Assembly: GCA_003153875.1 (NCBI GenBank)
Contig: PMBY01000194.1
Coordinates: 1,295-13,235, forward strand
Reading direction: 5' to 3'
DNA: 11,941 nt
From: Myxococcales bacterium
Lineage (GTDB): Bacteria; Myxococcota; Polyangia; Fen-1088
Shown: positions 1 to 6,911 of the stretch, one piece after another
Layout: each line of letters starts with the position of its first letter
Numbering within the stretch: the first letter of the stretch is position 1
Translations under genes and position numbers: made by a program
The notes under the pieces: model-generated
What the model saw: the letters and a program-made list of their open reading frames with translations, nothing else
What the model was told of the DNA's origin: nothing
Databases searched by the model: none

Positions 1-2943
1 GGTCTGTGTGATTTGGATGAAGTTTGCGATGGCATCCACGCCGACTGTCCGGCCGACCAGTACGCGCCCACGACGACCGTGTGTCGCAAGGCCGTAGGCG
101 ACTGCGATATCGCCGAAGGTTGCACCGGTTCCAGCCCCGATTGCCCAGTCGATGCTGTGATGACCGCGGGCACCCTCTGTCGCAAGGCCGCGGGCGCGTG
201 CGACGTGGCCGAGAGCTGTTCGGGAACCGACCCCGCCTGTCCTGCCGATGGCATGGTTCCGCCCGGAAGCACCTGCCGTCCGTCCACTGACTCAAACCAA
301 TGTGACCCGGCCGAGGTTTGCACCGGCACGAGCGTGTCCTGTCCTGCCGACGTCATATACGCGCGCCCTGCCGCACCTACGGCCGCGAAGGCGGCGGTGG
401 GGACCATCGCGGGCACTGCCAGCATCTCGTGGACCGCTCCTGCGGGAGGCGCGCCCACCGGGTACAACGTCAAGCGGAGCGCCACGCCCACGTCGGGCTA
501 CACAATCCTGGGCACGCAGCCCACGACCACCAGCTCTCCCTATACCGACAGCGGCCTGGCTGGCGGGGCGACCTACTACTACGTCGTCTCTTCCATCAAC
601 GCCATCGCGACCTGCGAGTCTGACAACTCTGTCCCAGCCTCGGTCGCGGCAGTCAATCCTTGCACACCACCGGCTGCGCCCACCGTGACCGCTGCCTCGG
701 CCAAAGCCCAGGTCAGCCTCACATGGCCGGCCTCGGCGGGCGCCACCTCGTACAGTGTTGCTCGCAGTGTAACGCCCGGGACGGGCTACACGTCGGCGAC
801 CACGGTCACCACCTGTACAACAGCTTGCGGCTACGAGGACATCAATGTCTCGAACGGGACGACCTATTACTATGTGGTCACAGCCAGCAATGGAAAGTGC
901 AGTTCTGTCAACTCGGTGGAGGTTTCGGGTGCGCCGAGCTGCACACCGACGGCTGCGCCGGCCAACCTGAAGGCCAAGGCCAACAACGGCTCGGTGGCGC
1001 TGTCATGGGACGTGACCGCGGGCGCCGTCTCCTACCGCATCGAGCGCAGCCTGACCTCAGGCTCTGGCTTCGACACGGTTTTCACGTCCAGCACCGCCAG
1101 CTTCACGGATGCCACTGTCATCAACGGGACCACCTACTATTACGTGATCGAAGCCAACAACGGCGCGTGTCTCTCGGCCGATTCCGCAGTCGTGTCTGCC
1201 CTCCCGGCCTGTACGCCGCCCTCCGTGCCAGGCAAACCCACGGTCACAGCAGGCGATGGCCAGGTGACGCTTTCGTGGCCTGCCTCGACGGGCGGCGCGA
1301 GTTCGTATCAGGTTCTGCGCAGCACGACGAGCGGCGGTCCGTATGCGATTCTCACTTCGCCAACCAGCACGGGCATAACGGACACCGGTCTGACCGACGG
1401 GACGACCTACTTCTATGTCGTGAAGTCCAACAATGGGTTCTGCCTCTCCGCCCCCTCGTCCGAGTCCTCTGCCACGCCGGTGTGTACGCCGCCGTCGGCC
1501 CCGACCAACTTGCAGGCAACCCCGAGTGACAGCAAAGTCACCCTTTCCTGGACTGCCCCGACGACCGGAACCGTGAAGTCGTATGTCGTCACGCGCACGA
1601 CAGCCGGCGCCGATGCCCATACCGACATCCCGGTTCCGACCGGGACTACCTTGGCCGACTCGTCGCTGGCTAACGGGACGACGTATTACTACGTGGTCAG
1701 CGCGAGCAACGGCAATTGCCTTTCGGCTCCTTCGACTGCGGTTCCCGCCACACCGAACCAAGTCTGTGCACTGACTGCACCGACGGGCGTACTCGCCATG
1801 GCAGGCAATCAGCAGGTGACGCTCACCTGGCCCATTTCGGACGCCGGTTCGCTGTCGTATGTCGTTTCGCGCGGCATAGCCGCCGGCGGCCCCTATGGCA
1901 CCGTGGTTCCCAACCCGAACCCGGCGGGCACCATAGACACGGCCGTCAGCAATGGGACAACCTATTACTACGTCGTGACTGTCAGCAATGGGACTTGTAC
2001 CTCGCCCAATTCGACCGAGGTTTCTGCCAAGCCAGTCTGTGCTCCGCCGGACAAGCCGACCAACGTCGCGGCTATTCCAGACCCCAACGATCCCACGAGC
2101 GGAAATATCTTCGTGTCGTGGACTGCCGCGACTACTGGTCCTGCGCCCACGGGGTACACCGTCCTGCGCGGGACGAGTGCGACTGGACCGTTCAGCGCAG
2201 CGAGCACCAACCAGACTCCTGTCAAGTTCACGGATCTGGGCACGGCCCTGAAGCTGCTGAACCCCAACGGCACGACCTACTACTACGAGGTCAATGCCAG
2301 CAATGCGGGTGGCACCTGTGTGTCGGGCAACTCGACTACTGTGTCAGCTACTTCCTGTAGCTCGCCCACGGTTCCTACTGGCGTCAAGGCCACGGCGGGG
2401 ATATCGCGGGTGACGGTGTCGTGGACCGCCTCGACAAACGGCCCGACGTCGTATCAGGTCAAGCGTGGGCCTGCCGGAGGGCCGTTCACAGCGCTTGGGG
2501 CACCTGTTGTCAACAGCCCATACATCGACTCCTCCGGGGCCCCTGGGACGACATACTCCTACGAGGTGGTTGCCCGCAACGCCAATGGCGTGTGTAGCTC
2601 GGCCAATTCGGGCGTCGTCTCGACAGCGCCGCGGAGTTGTACCGTGTGGTCGGGCAATGCGGTGAACGCCGGCCACCCGCCCGCGATCGGCTCCCTTAAC
2701 GGAATCTGCTACGTCAGTTGCGATACCATCACGAATTGGGGTTGCGCGAACATAAATGGCGACCGGACAATCACGATCAATGGTGGTCCCTTGGGTTGCG
2801 GGGGCTATCCGATCCCCGCGCCCAAGACAGCCGGCTACAATGTGATCGACGTGAGCGCCGGCACCTACCCCCAGGCCACAATCTTTTGGGGGGGGACGTG
2901 GGTCAATACCTGTTCGATTCCTGCCGGCGGCCTGGATTTCTAG
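1..2943 (+). CDS. Large secreted disintegrin-like repeat / fibronectin type III protein (5'-truncated by window)
   Basis: The frame is open from base 1 to a TAG at 2941-2943. The TTG at 13 lies inside a cysteine repeat, so the true start is upstream of the window. In order, 980 visible residues contain four disintegrin-like repeats (nt 7-360), eight Fn3 domains (364-2637) and a cysteine-containing C-terminal module (2638-2940). I count 38 cysteines, which implies export and oxidative folding; any signal peptide would lie upstream. No enzyme motif, membrane segment, LPXTG or sorting tail is visible. Fn3 arrays serve as stalks or carbohydrate/protein-binding modules in bacterial surface and secreted proteins. 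Disintegrin-like repeats in bacteria have no function I know of. Adhesion or matrix binding is inferred. The gene converges on the dsbD-like gene, with 29 nt between stop codons and no clear terminator hairpin. Confidence 0.9.
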   Translation, partial: GLCDLDEVCDGIHADCPADQYAPTTTVCRKAVGDCDIAEGCTGSSPDCPVDAVMTAGTLCRKAAGACDVAESCSGTDPACPADGMVPPGSTCRPSTDSNQCDPAEVCTGTSVSCPADVIYARPAAPTAAKAAVGTIAGTASISWTAPAGGAPTGYNVKRSATPTSGYTILGTQPTTTSSPYTDSGLAGGATYYYVVSSINAIATCESDNSVPASVAAVNPCTPPAAPTVTAASAKAQVSLTWPASAGATSYSVARSVTPGTGYTSATTVTTCTTACGYEDINVSNGTTYYYVVTASNGKCSSVNSVEVSGAPSCTPTAAPANLKAKANNGSVALSWDVTAGAVSYRIERSLTSGSGFDTVFTSSTASFTDATVINGTTYYYVIEANNGACLSADSAVVSALPACTPPSVPGKPTVTAGDGQVTLSWPASTGGASSYQVLRSTTSGGPYAILTSPTSTGITDTGLTDGTTYFYVVKSNNGFCLSAPSSESSATPVCTPPSAPTNLQATPSDSKVTLSWTAPTTGTVKSYVVTRTTAGADAHTDIPVPTGTTLADSSLANGTTYYYVVSASNGNCLSAPSTAVPATPNQVCALTAPTGVLAMAGNQQVTLTWPISDAGSLSYVVSRGIAAGGPYGTVVPNPNPAGTIDTAVSNGTTYYYVVTVSNGTCTSPNSTEVSAKPVCAPPDKPTNVAAIPDPNDPTSGNIFVSWTAATTGPAPTGYTVLRGTSATGPFSAASTNQTPVKFTDLGTALKLLNPNGTTYYYEVNASNAGGTCVSGNSTTVSATSCSSPTVPTGVKATAGISRVTVSWTASTNGPTSYQVKRGPAGGPFTALGAPVVNSPYIDSSGAPGTTYSYEVVARNANGVCSSANSGVVSTAPRSCTVWSGNAVNAGHPPAIGSLNGICYVSCDTITNWGCANINGDRTITINGGPLGCGGYPIPAPKTAGYNVIDVSAGTYPQATIFWGGTWVNTCSIPAGGLDF
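7..360 (+). repeat. Four tandem disintegrin-like cysteine repeats (protein-level)
   Basis: Repeat starts (Cys-Asp) fall at nt 7, 103, 199 and 301, giving periods of 96, 96 and 102 nt (32, 32 and 34 residues). Each repeat reads CDxxExC, then G two residues later, then CPxD, and repeats 1-3 end in CR. This matches the core of the eukaryotic ADAM/snake-venom disintegrin domain, where CDxPExCTG is followed by CPxD and a further Cys. The DNA also repeats: TGTCGCAAGGCC occurs at 82-93 and again 96 nt later at 178-189. The fourth copy lacks the final CR and runs straight into the first Fn3 domain. The array probably extends upstream of base 1. The motif match is seen directly; homology to metazoan disintegrins, as opposed to convergence, is not established. 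Confidence 0.85.
364..2637 (+). repeat. Array of eight fibronectin type III domains
   Basis: Approximate domain limits in nt are 364-660, 661-939, 940-1209, 1210-1482, 1483-1764, 1765-2037, 2038-2355 and 2356-2637 (90-106 residues each). Each carries the Fn3 signature: a proline-rich start (often CTPP or CAPP with PxAPT), a B-strand V-x-L/V-S/T-W, a C-strand SYxVxRS, and an F-strand GTTYYYVV or close variant. All eight have a cysteine in the F-G loop (NGxC-like), 12-16 residues before the cysteine that opens the next domain. Domain 7 is the longest, with insertions near its start and before the F-strand. Domain 2 has two extra cysteines (CTTAC). Codons for the conserved YYYV segment differ between copies, so the duplications look old, not recent. 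Confidence 0.9.
2638..2940 (+). other. C-terminal cysteine-containing module, unassigned domain
   Basis: After the last Fn3 domain about 100 residues remain that do not look like Fn3. They contain six cysteines, the first of which opens the module in the same way a cysteine opens each Fn3 domain. The region is rich in Gly, Asn, Ile, Thr and Trp (ITNWGC, TITINGG, IFWGGTW) and ends GGLDF. It looks like a compact beta-rich terminal module, and exposed Trp/Tyr residues would fit a carbohydrate-binding role. That is a guess from composition; I do not recognise the family. Confidence 0.5.
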
Positions 2944-2972
2944 CCGCACAATGGGAGTGAGCCGCGGCGTCG

Positions 2973-4316
2973 CTACCTGCGCTCCGCTGCTCTTGCCGCC
3001 TCGATCAGGGCGCTCCTTGCGACATGCCAGGGAACCAGGTTGTCGATGCGGCCCACGATCTGACCGCCCGGTGCAAGGAAACGCACGGCTGGCAAGGTGG
3101 ACACGTCGTATCGAGCTTTCAGCACAGGCAGAGCATCGTCCTGGTCTTCGCGGGTCAGGTCGATCTTCACCAGAACGAAGTCCTTCAGCAAGGCTGCGAC
3201 TTCGGGCCGCGCAAATACGCTGACTTCGAATTCCCGACAGGGCAGGCACCAGTCGGCCGTGAAATCCATCACCATCGGTTTCCCGCTGACCCGGGCGTGG
3301 GCCAGACCGGCGGCTTCGGTGGGCAACCACGTCAACACGATCTTGGGAGTCAGCATGTAGTTGATGGTGGCGAACAGGCCGGCCACTGTCAGCGCGATCC
3401 CGAGCCCCTTGCGCAGGCGAGTGCGCCAAGCCGCGTGGAACGACAGGTGGACGGCGCCCAGCAGAATTCCCAATCCGACTACGGCAACCGCCACGGCCAA
3501 GAAAGCGGGAGAACGGCCAGTCACTTGTGTCAGCGGGGGGAAAACCACCCGCAGGTAGTACAGGCCCGCCACGGTGAGCGCGATCCCGAAGAGACTCTTC
3601 ACGCCGTCCATCCAGGCGCCCGACCTCGGCAAGTGCAGCGAGAACCCGGCGATGGCCCAGAAAGGAACGCCGATTCCCGCCGCATAGGTCGTCAGCAATA
3701 GGAAACCCCGCACGGCATCGCGCGTGGTTGCGACATAGGCGAGAATTCCGGCCAAGGGTGGCCCGGTGCACGGGGCGGCGATCAGTCCGCCAACCAGGCC
3801 CATGAGAAAAGCTCCCAGAAAGCCGCGGCCTCCCACGCGCGCCAAGCACTGCTGCACCCGCGACGGCAGGGCCAAGTCGAAGGCGCCGAACATGGATGTC
3901 GCCATGGTGAAGAAGAAGAGCGCGAGGGGCACCACCACCCAGGGGTTGGCCAAGAAGGTGCCGAACGCCCTTCCCAGCAGCGCGAAGGTGGTGCCCAGCG
4001 TGCCGAACATGGTGGCGATTCCCGCCACGTACAGCGTGGCCAAGGCAACCGCATGGATGCGCGGCACCCCGCCGCGACCGCCGAACACGCCGATGGTGAT
4101 GGGAATCATCGGGTAGACACAAGGGGTAAGCGAGGTGAGGAAGCCGGCCGTGAATGCGAAGAGAAATGCGCTCAGTACTCCGCGCCCAGCAGCGTCGGAG
4201 AATGCCTCCGCGTGAGCCGTGCCCGGGGCCAAGATCGCCATGGCTAGCAAGATGAGCACGATGGCGGGCACACTGGGCGGCCAGCGGCTGGGGTGGGTGG
4301 AAAGACAGCTGCTCAT
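2973..4316 (-). CDS. dsbD: DsbD-type thiol:disulfide interchange protein lacking the N-terminal periplasmic domain
   Basis: This 447-residue protein moves reducing power from cytoplasmic thioredoxin across the inner membrane to periplasmic thiol clients. Residues 1-36 look like a signal peptide ending AHA|EA. Eight hydrophobic segments follow (about 47-325), as in the DsbD beta domain. The two redox cysteines are C66 in TPCVYPM and C183 in APCTGPP. A C-terminal thioredoxin domain (about 340-447) has ADWCLPC (C357/C360) and a cis-proline at P409 (STLPA), as in the DsbD gamma domain. The N-terminal alpha domain of E. coli DsbD is absent, so another protein presumably takes electrons from the C-terminal domain. 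The ATG at 4314-4316 is chosen because it gives a good signal peptide; no Shine-Dalgarno is visible at normal spacing. ScsB- or CcdA-like naming is possible, but the beta-plus-thioredoxin layout favours DsbD. Confidence 0.9.
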   Translation of the reverse strand: MSSCLSTHPSRWPPSVPAIVLILLAMAILAPGTAHAEAFSDAAGRGVLSAFLFAFTAGFLTSLTPCVYPMIPITIGVFGGRGGVPRIHAVALATLYVAGIATMFGTLGTTFALLGRAFGTFLANPWVVVPLALFFFTMATSMFGAFDLALPSRVQQCLARVGGRGFLGAFLMGLVGGLIAAPCTGPPLAGILAYVATTRDAVRGFLLLTTYAAGIGVPFWAIAGFSLHLPRSGAWMDGVKSLFGIALTVAGLYYLRVVFPPLTQVTGRSPAFLAVAVAVVGLGILLGAVHLSFHAAWRTRLRKGLGIALTVAGLFATINYMLTPKIVLTWLPTEAAGLAHARVSGKPMVMDFTADWCLPCREFEVSVFARPEVAALLKDFVLVKIDLTREDQDDALPVLKARYDVSTLPAVRFLAPGGQIVGRIDNLVPWHVARSALIEAARAAERR

Positions 4317-4322
4317 ACGTGA

Positions 4323-4328
4323 AATATA
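4323..4328 (-). promoter_or_regulatory. Candidate -10 hexamer for the dsbD-like gene
   Basis: On the minus strand TATATT lies 6 nt before the ATG at 4316. It matches TATAAT at 5 of 6 positions and sits in an unusually AT-rich patch of the divergent gap. No TTGACA-like -35 is present at 16-18 nt. With this -10, transcription would begin at about the start codon, giving a leaderless or nearly leaderless mRNA. Confidence 0.25.
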
Positions 4329-4348
4329 CAGGCTCCGAGCCGTCGATC

Positions 4349-4357
4349 TGATATCTT
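4349..4357 (+). promoter_or_regulatory. Candidate extended -10 for the lipoprotein gene
   Basis: TGATATCTT reads as TGn plus TATCTT (4 of 6 matches to TATAAT) and ends 8 nt before the ATG at 4366. No purine-rich Shine-Dalgarno lies between it and the start codon. The weak match makes this tentative. Confidence 0.2.
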
Positions 4358-4365
4358 GCGCGTTA

Positions 4366-5340
4366 ATGACTCAATCAACTGGATTCTTGAGTGTACCTCG
4401 GCTCCTGGCGTTGGTGGCCGGGATGCTTGCTGGCTGCGGTGGTAGCTCGACTGGCCCAGCCACCTCGACGCCAGACGCGGGCAGCGATGCGGCTCAGAGC
4501 GCGGAGGCAGGTGGTGATGCGGGTTCAGCGGTATCGGCAGGGGGTGACGCTGGGGTTGAGAATGCTGAGGGCGGGGCTTTGCCTCCGCTCTGCACCAGCA
4601 AACCTGCGGTGCCGTCGGTGACGGATCTCTCAGGTACCTGGGTACTTGAGACCATCGGGGCCCAGACCGTCACGGCTCCGACCTATTCGAATCCCTTCCA
4701 CCTCAAGTCCATTGGCGTGCTCCTGGTCCAGGTCGCCCAGACCGGGAGCGACGTCACCGTTGCCGGCCACTACTGCGACCGAATCCAGAACGACGACTCC
4801 GCCAACCCGGCCAAGGTGGTTGTTCCGCAGGCCTGGGGGCATACTGCATTCCCGATCCAGCGTAGCGGAGCCTTTGCTGACAATGGCTCAGGACAGTTGG
4901 AGCTCACGCTCCCCACAGCGATCGAGGTTGCGGGCGCCAATCTGGCCGACCCGGCCCACGACGCCCTGCCTACCGATGCCAACGATCCACGCGTGGTCGA
5001 CACCGACAACGACGGCTTCCCTGGGATCACCGTCAACCTGACCGGTGCTCTCTTGTCTGGCAGCCTGATGAGCGTGCAGAGGCAAACGACCACGCTTCAC
5101 GGTCTGGCGGTGGCCGCGGATCGGATCGAAGGCGGGATGATCTTCGCGTCAGACCAGTCGGTGGTCGAGTCTGACCCGGCCAGCATCAAGAAACTGTATC
5201 AGTTGTCCAAATCGAGCGCCGATCCGGCCGAATGCGCCAGTAGCTTCGTCATGGTCAAGGTGCCCGAAGAAGACGCCGGGGCCGTGGATTGCGATTGGGT
5301 GCGCGCGAACGAGAGCCTGCTTGGGCTGTCGGGAATTTAG
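4366..5340 (+). CDS. Outer-envelope lipoprotein of unknown function
   Basis: This is a 324-residue protein. The frame is open further upstream, but the ATG at 4366 is preferred: it places a short signal peptide directly before a lipobox (L21-A-G-C24), and earlier starts would overlap dsbD. After C24 comes a low-complexity Gly/Ala/Ser/Asp tether to about residue 80, a style common in myxobacterial lipoproteins. The globular part begins with a DLSGTWVLE segment, which resembles the first strand of lipocalin-like or lipid-binding folds. It carries a DxDxDG loop at 212-217 (D212, D214, D216) of the kind that binds calcium. Four later cysteines could form disulfides. No enzyme motif is recognised. 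It converges on the FadL-like gene with 6 nt between stop codons and is divergent from dsbD. Confidence 0.85.
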   Translation: MTQSTGFLSVPRLLALVAGMLAGCGGSSTGPATSTPDAGSDAAQSAEAGGDAGSAVSAGGDAGVENAEGGALPPLCTSKPAVPSVTDLSGTWVLETIGAQTVTAPTYSNPFHLKSIGVLLVQVAQTGSDVTVAGHYCDRIQNDDSANPAKVVVPQAWGHTAFPIQRSGAFADNGSGQLELTLPTAIEVAGANLADPAHDALPTDANDPRVVDTDNDGFPGITVNLTGALLSGSLMSVQRQTTTLHGLAVAADRIEGGMIFASDQSVVESDPASIKKLYQLSKSSADPAECASSFVMVKVPEEDAGAVDCDWVRANESLLGLSGI

Positions 5341-5346
5341 GAAGTC

Positions 5347-6819
5347 TCAGCGCGCGATGCGCAGGGAGAACCCAGCCCCCAGCATGTAGCCGTGGCTGTC
5401 GAGGCCTGGGTAGCCAGGATTGTTGGTCTGAAGGCCAGCCGCGCGCGGATCGGGCAAGTGGGTAAGATTGTTGACGGTGCTGTCAGGAAATTCGTCGACT
5501 AGAGCATTGGCGTCGGTGCGATTGAGATCCTTGTCGACGGAACGCGGGACAAACACCGAGCCGAACAGGTAGAAGCCCGCCTCAATCTCGCGGCCCAGCA
5601 GGTTGACCGGCGATTCGATGCTGGCGCTCGAAACAATGCGTGAGTTGTCCACGTAGTTGGTTCGGCCCGTCTGATCGGGAACCGGCGAAGGCACATAGCC
5701 GAGATCAAACGACAGGCGGCGTTGGCGCCAGGCAAAGTTGCCGCCTGCAACCAAGCTCACCGTGTTGTGCCAGGCGTCCACCGGGGATTCGCCGTGTCGG
5801 TCTCGGTACTGCGACCAGCGCTCTCCCACTGCCACCAGCCCCACTTCCCACGCCGGACGGCCGCCTTCAACCGGACGCCGGCTGGCCAGACTGGCGCCCA
5901 GCCCTACGCGCGCCGGCTCGTTACCCTGTGTGAGCACATAGGTCTGCGGAATGTAGTTGACGCCAGGCCCGTACTGGCTGGTGTCGTTCCGCACGCGCAC
6001 TTGGTTCTGGCCGATGGTGTCGTTGCTGGTGCCCAGGTGCAACGTGGCTGCGAGCGTGACACGCGGCGAGGGCCGATAGGCAAGGCCCAGGTAGGGCTTG
6101 AATTTGCTGTTGGTGTGTATGTTCGGGTCCAGGTAGACGTGCGTCTGGTCACCCGCGTCTGGCATGTACACCGCCGTGTTGGACTGGGTGACAACCGCGA
6201 TGTCGATGCCGGCACCAATGGAGAGCCAGTCGTTGAGTTGACTACCCAGCGAAAAGGCAAAACTGGTTGCGGTTGCTCGGTCGCCCAGCTGTTCAAAATA
6301 GAGCTTGTTCGAGAAGTACTGTTCCCGCTCATCGGCAAAGAACCCCTTTTCGTCGAGGAAGCTATTGACCGGCAGAAGACTGTAGAAGCCGAAGACCAAG
6401 TATTTTCCTGCCAACGGGCGGACCAAACCCACGACCGCATAGAGCACATGGTCGTTTTCGTCGGTGTTGCTGCGCGGGTTGGCCAAGTCCTGGGTTGCTA
6501 ATGGTCGCGCGTTGGCAAAGGACAGTTCCGGGTCGTAAACCGCGATCGGCACATCTGAGCCAGCAGGCCGCGTCTTGAGGCGAATCTTGCCACGCGTAAC
6601 CAGGCCGAAGAAGCCGGCTTCCAGCTTGAAGGTCGCCGCCGGCAACAGCGCCGGGTTGAAGTAGGCCGCTCCCGCATTGCGGGAGAAGAGACGTGCCGTG
6701 AGCGCGTTGCCACCAGTAGGCGAACCGAGCATCTCCAGCGCACTTGAGGCGCGGGCCGGCGGGGTCAGAAGAAGTAGTGCCGCGGGCGCCGTCAGAGCAA
6801 AAGCGAAGAAGCGATTCAT
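5347..6819 (-). CDS. FadL/OmpP1/TodX-like outer-membrane transport protein
   Basis: This is a 490-residue protein, within the usual FadL-family size. Residues 1-24 form a signal peptide (hydrophobic run APAALLLL, cleavage after ARA). The mature N-terminus has GGNALTA and then NAGAAYFNPALLP (48-60), closely resembling the FadL-family pattern in which an Ala-rich stretch precedes a conserved NPA-x-L. The remainder alternates polar and hydrophobic residues as in a beta-barrel (for example WLSIGAGIDIAV, VTLAATLHLG). It has no cysteine. The last strand reads GYMLGAGFSLRIAR and lacks a terminal aromatic residue. The family moves long-chain fatty acids or other hydrophobic compounds across the outer membrane; the substrate here cannot be told. 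The start at 6819 gives the signal peptide directly; no Shine-Dalgarno is visible. Confidence 0.75.
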   Translation of the reverse strand: MNRFFAFALTAPAALLLLTPPARASSALEMLGSPTGGNALTARLFSRNAGAAYFNPALLPAATFKLEAGFFGLVTRGKIRLKTRPAGSDVPIAVYDPELSFANARPLATQDLANPRSNTDENDHVLYAVVGLVRPLAGKYLVFGFYSLLPVNSFLDEKGFFADEREQYFSNKLYFEQLGDRATATSFAFSLGSQLNDWLSIGAGIDIAVVTQSNTAVYMPDAGDQTHVYLDPNIHTNSKFKPYLGLAYRPSPRVTLAATLHLGTSNDTIGQNQVRVRNDTSQYGPGVNYIPQTYVLTQGNEPARVGLGASLASRRPVEGGRPAWEVGLVAVGERWSQYRDRHGESPVDAWHNTVSLVAGGNFAWRQRRLSFDLGYVPSPVPDQTGRTNYVDNSRIVSSASIESPVNLLGREIEAGFYLFGSVFVPRSVDKDLNRTDANALVDEFPDSTVNNLTHLPDPRAAGLQTNNPGYPGLDSHGYMLGAGFSLRIAR

Positions 6820-6825
6820 GGCGCC

Positions 6826-6834
6826 ATAATGCCA
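6826..6834 (-). promoter_or_regulatory. Candidate extended -10 for the FadL-like gene
   Basis: On the minus strand TGGCATTAT reads as TGn plus CATTAT (4 of 6 to TATAAT). It is followed by GGCGCC and then the ATG at 6819, so the hexamer ends 6 nt before the start codon. No TTGACA-like -35 is seen at 16-18 nt. The spacing resembles that seen upstream of the dsbD-like and lipoprotein genes. Confidence 0.2.
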
Positions 6835-6911
6835 CGCCGCCAGAGAGAAGGGCGGATTGCATATACTGACAGCAAACGCAAGTCAGGTTGCCCTTGCTGC
6901 AGCCTGCTTGC

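Noticed and set aside
660..1761. Long alternative frames on both strands inside the Fn3 array
   Set aside because: Their periodicity simply mirrors the Fn3 repeats in another frame; composition is dominated by Arg, Gly, Gln and His.
2944..2972. Possible shared terminator between the convergent Fn3 and dsbD-like genes
   Set aside because: Only a short CCGCGG palindrome is present, with no stem-loop plus T-run in either direction.
2344..4122. A 592-codon open frame on the minus strand across the end of the Fn3 gene and dsbD
   Set aside because: It is out of frame with dsbD, is Arg/Gly/His-rich with no recognisable motif, and overlaps two genes with clear domains. Long shadow frames are expected in GC-rich DNA.
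4219..4365. Upstream extension of the lipoprotein gene to an ATG at 4219
   Set aside because: It would overlap the dsbD start region and place the signal peptide and lipobox about 70 residues inside the protein.
6866..6899. Inverted repeats CTGAC/GTCAG and CAGCAA/TTGCTG, and a TATACT on the plus strand, in the gap before the FadL-like gene
   Set aside because: Stems are only 5-6 bp with long loops and no T-run, and TATACT has no -35 and no plus-strand gene downstream.
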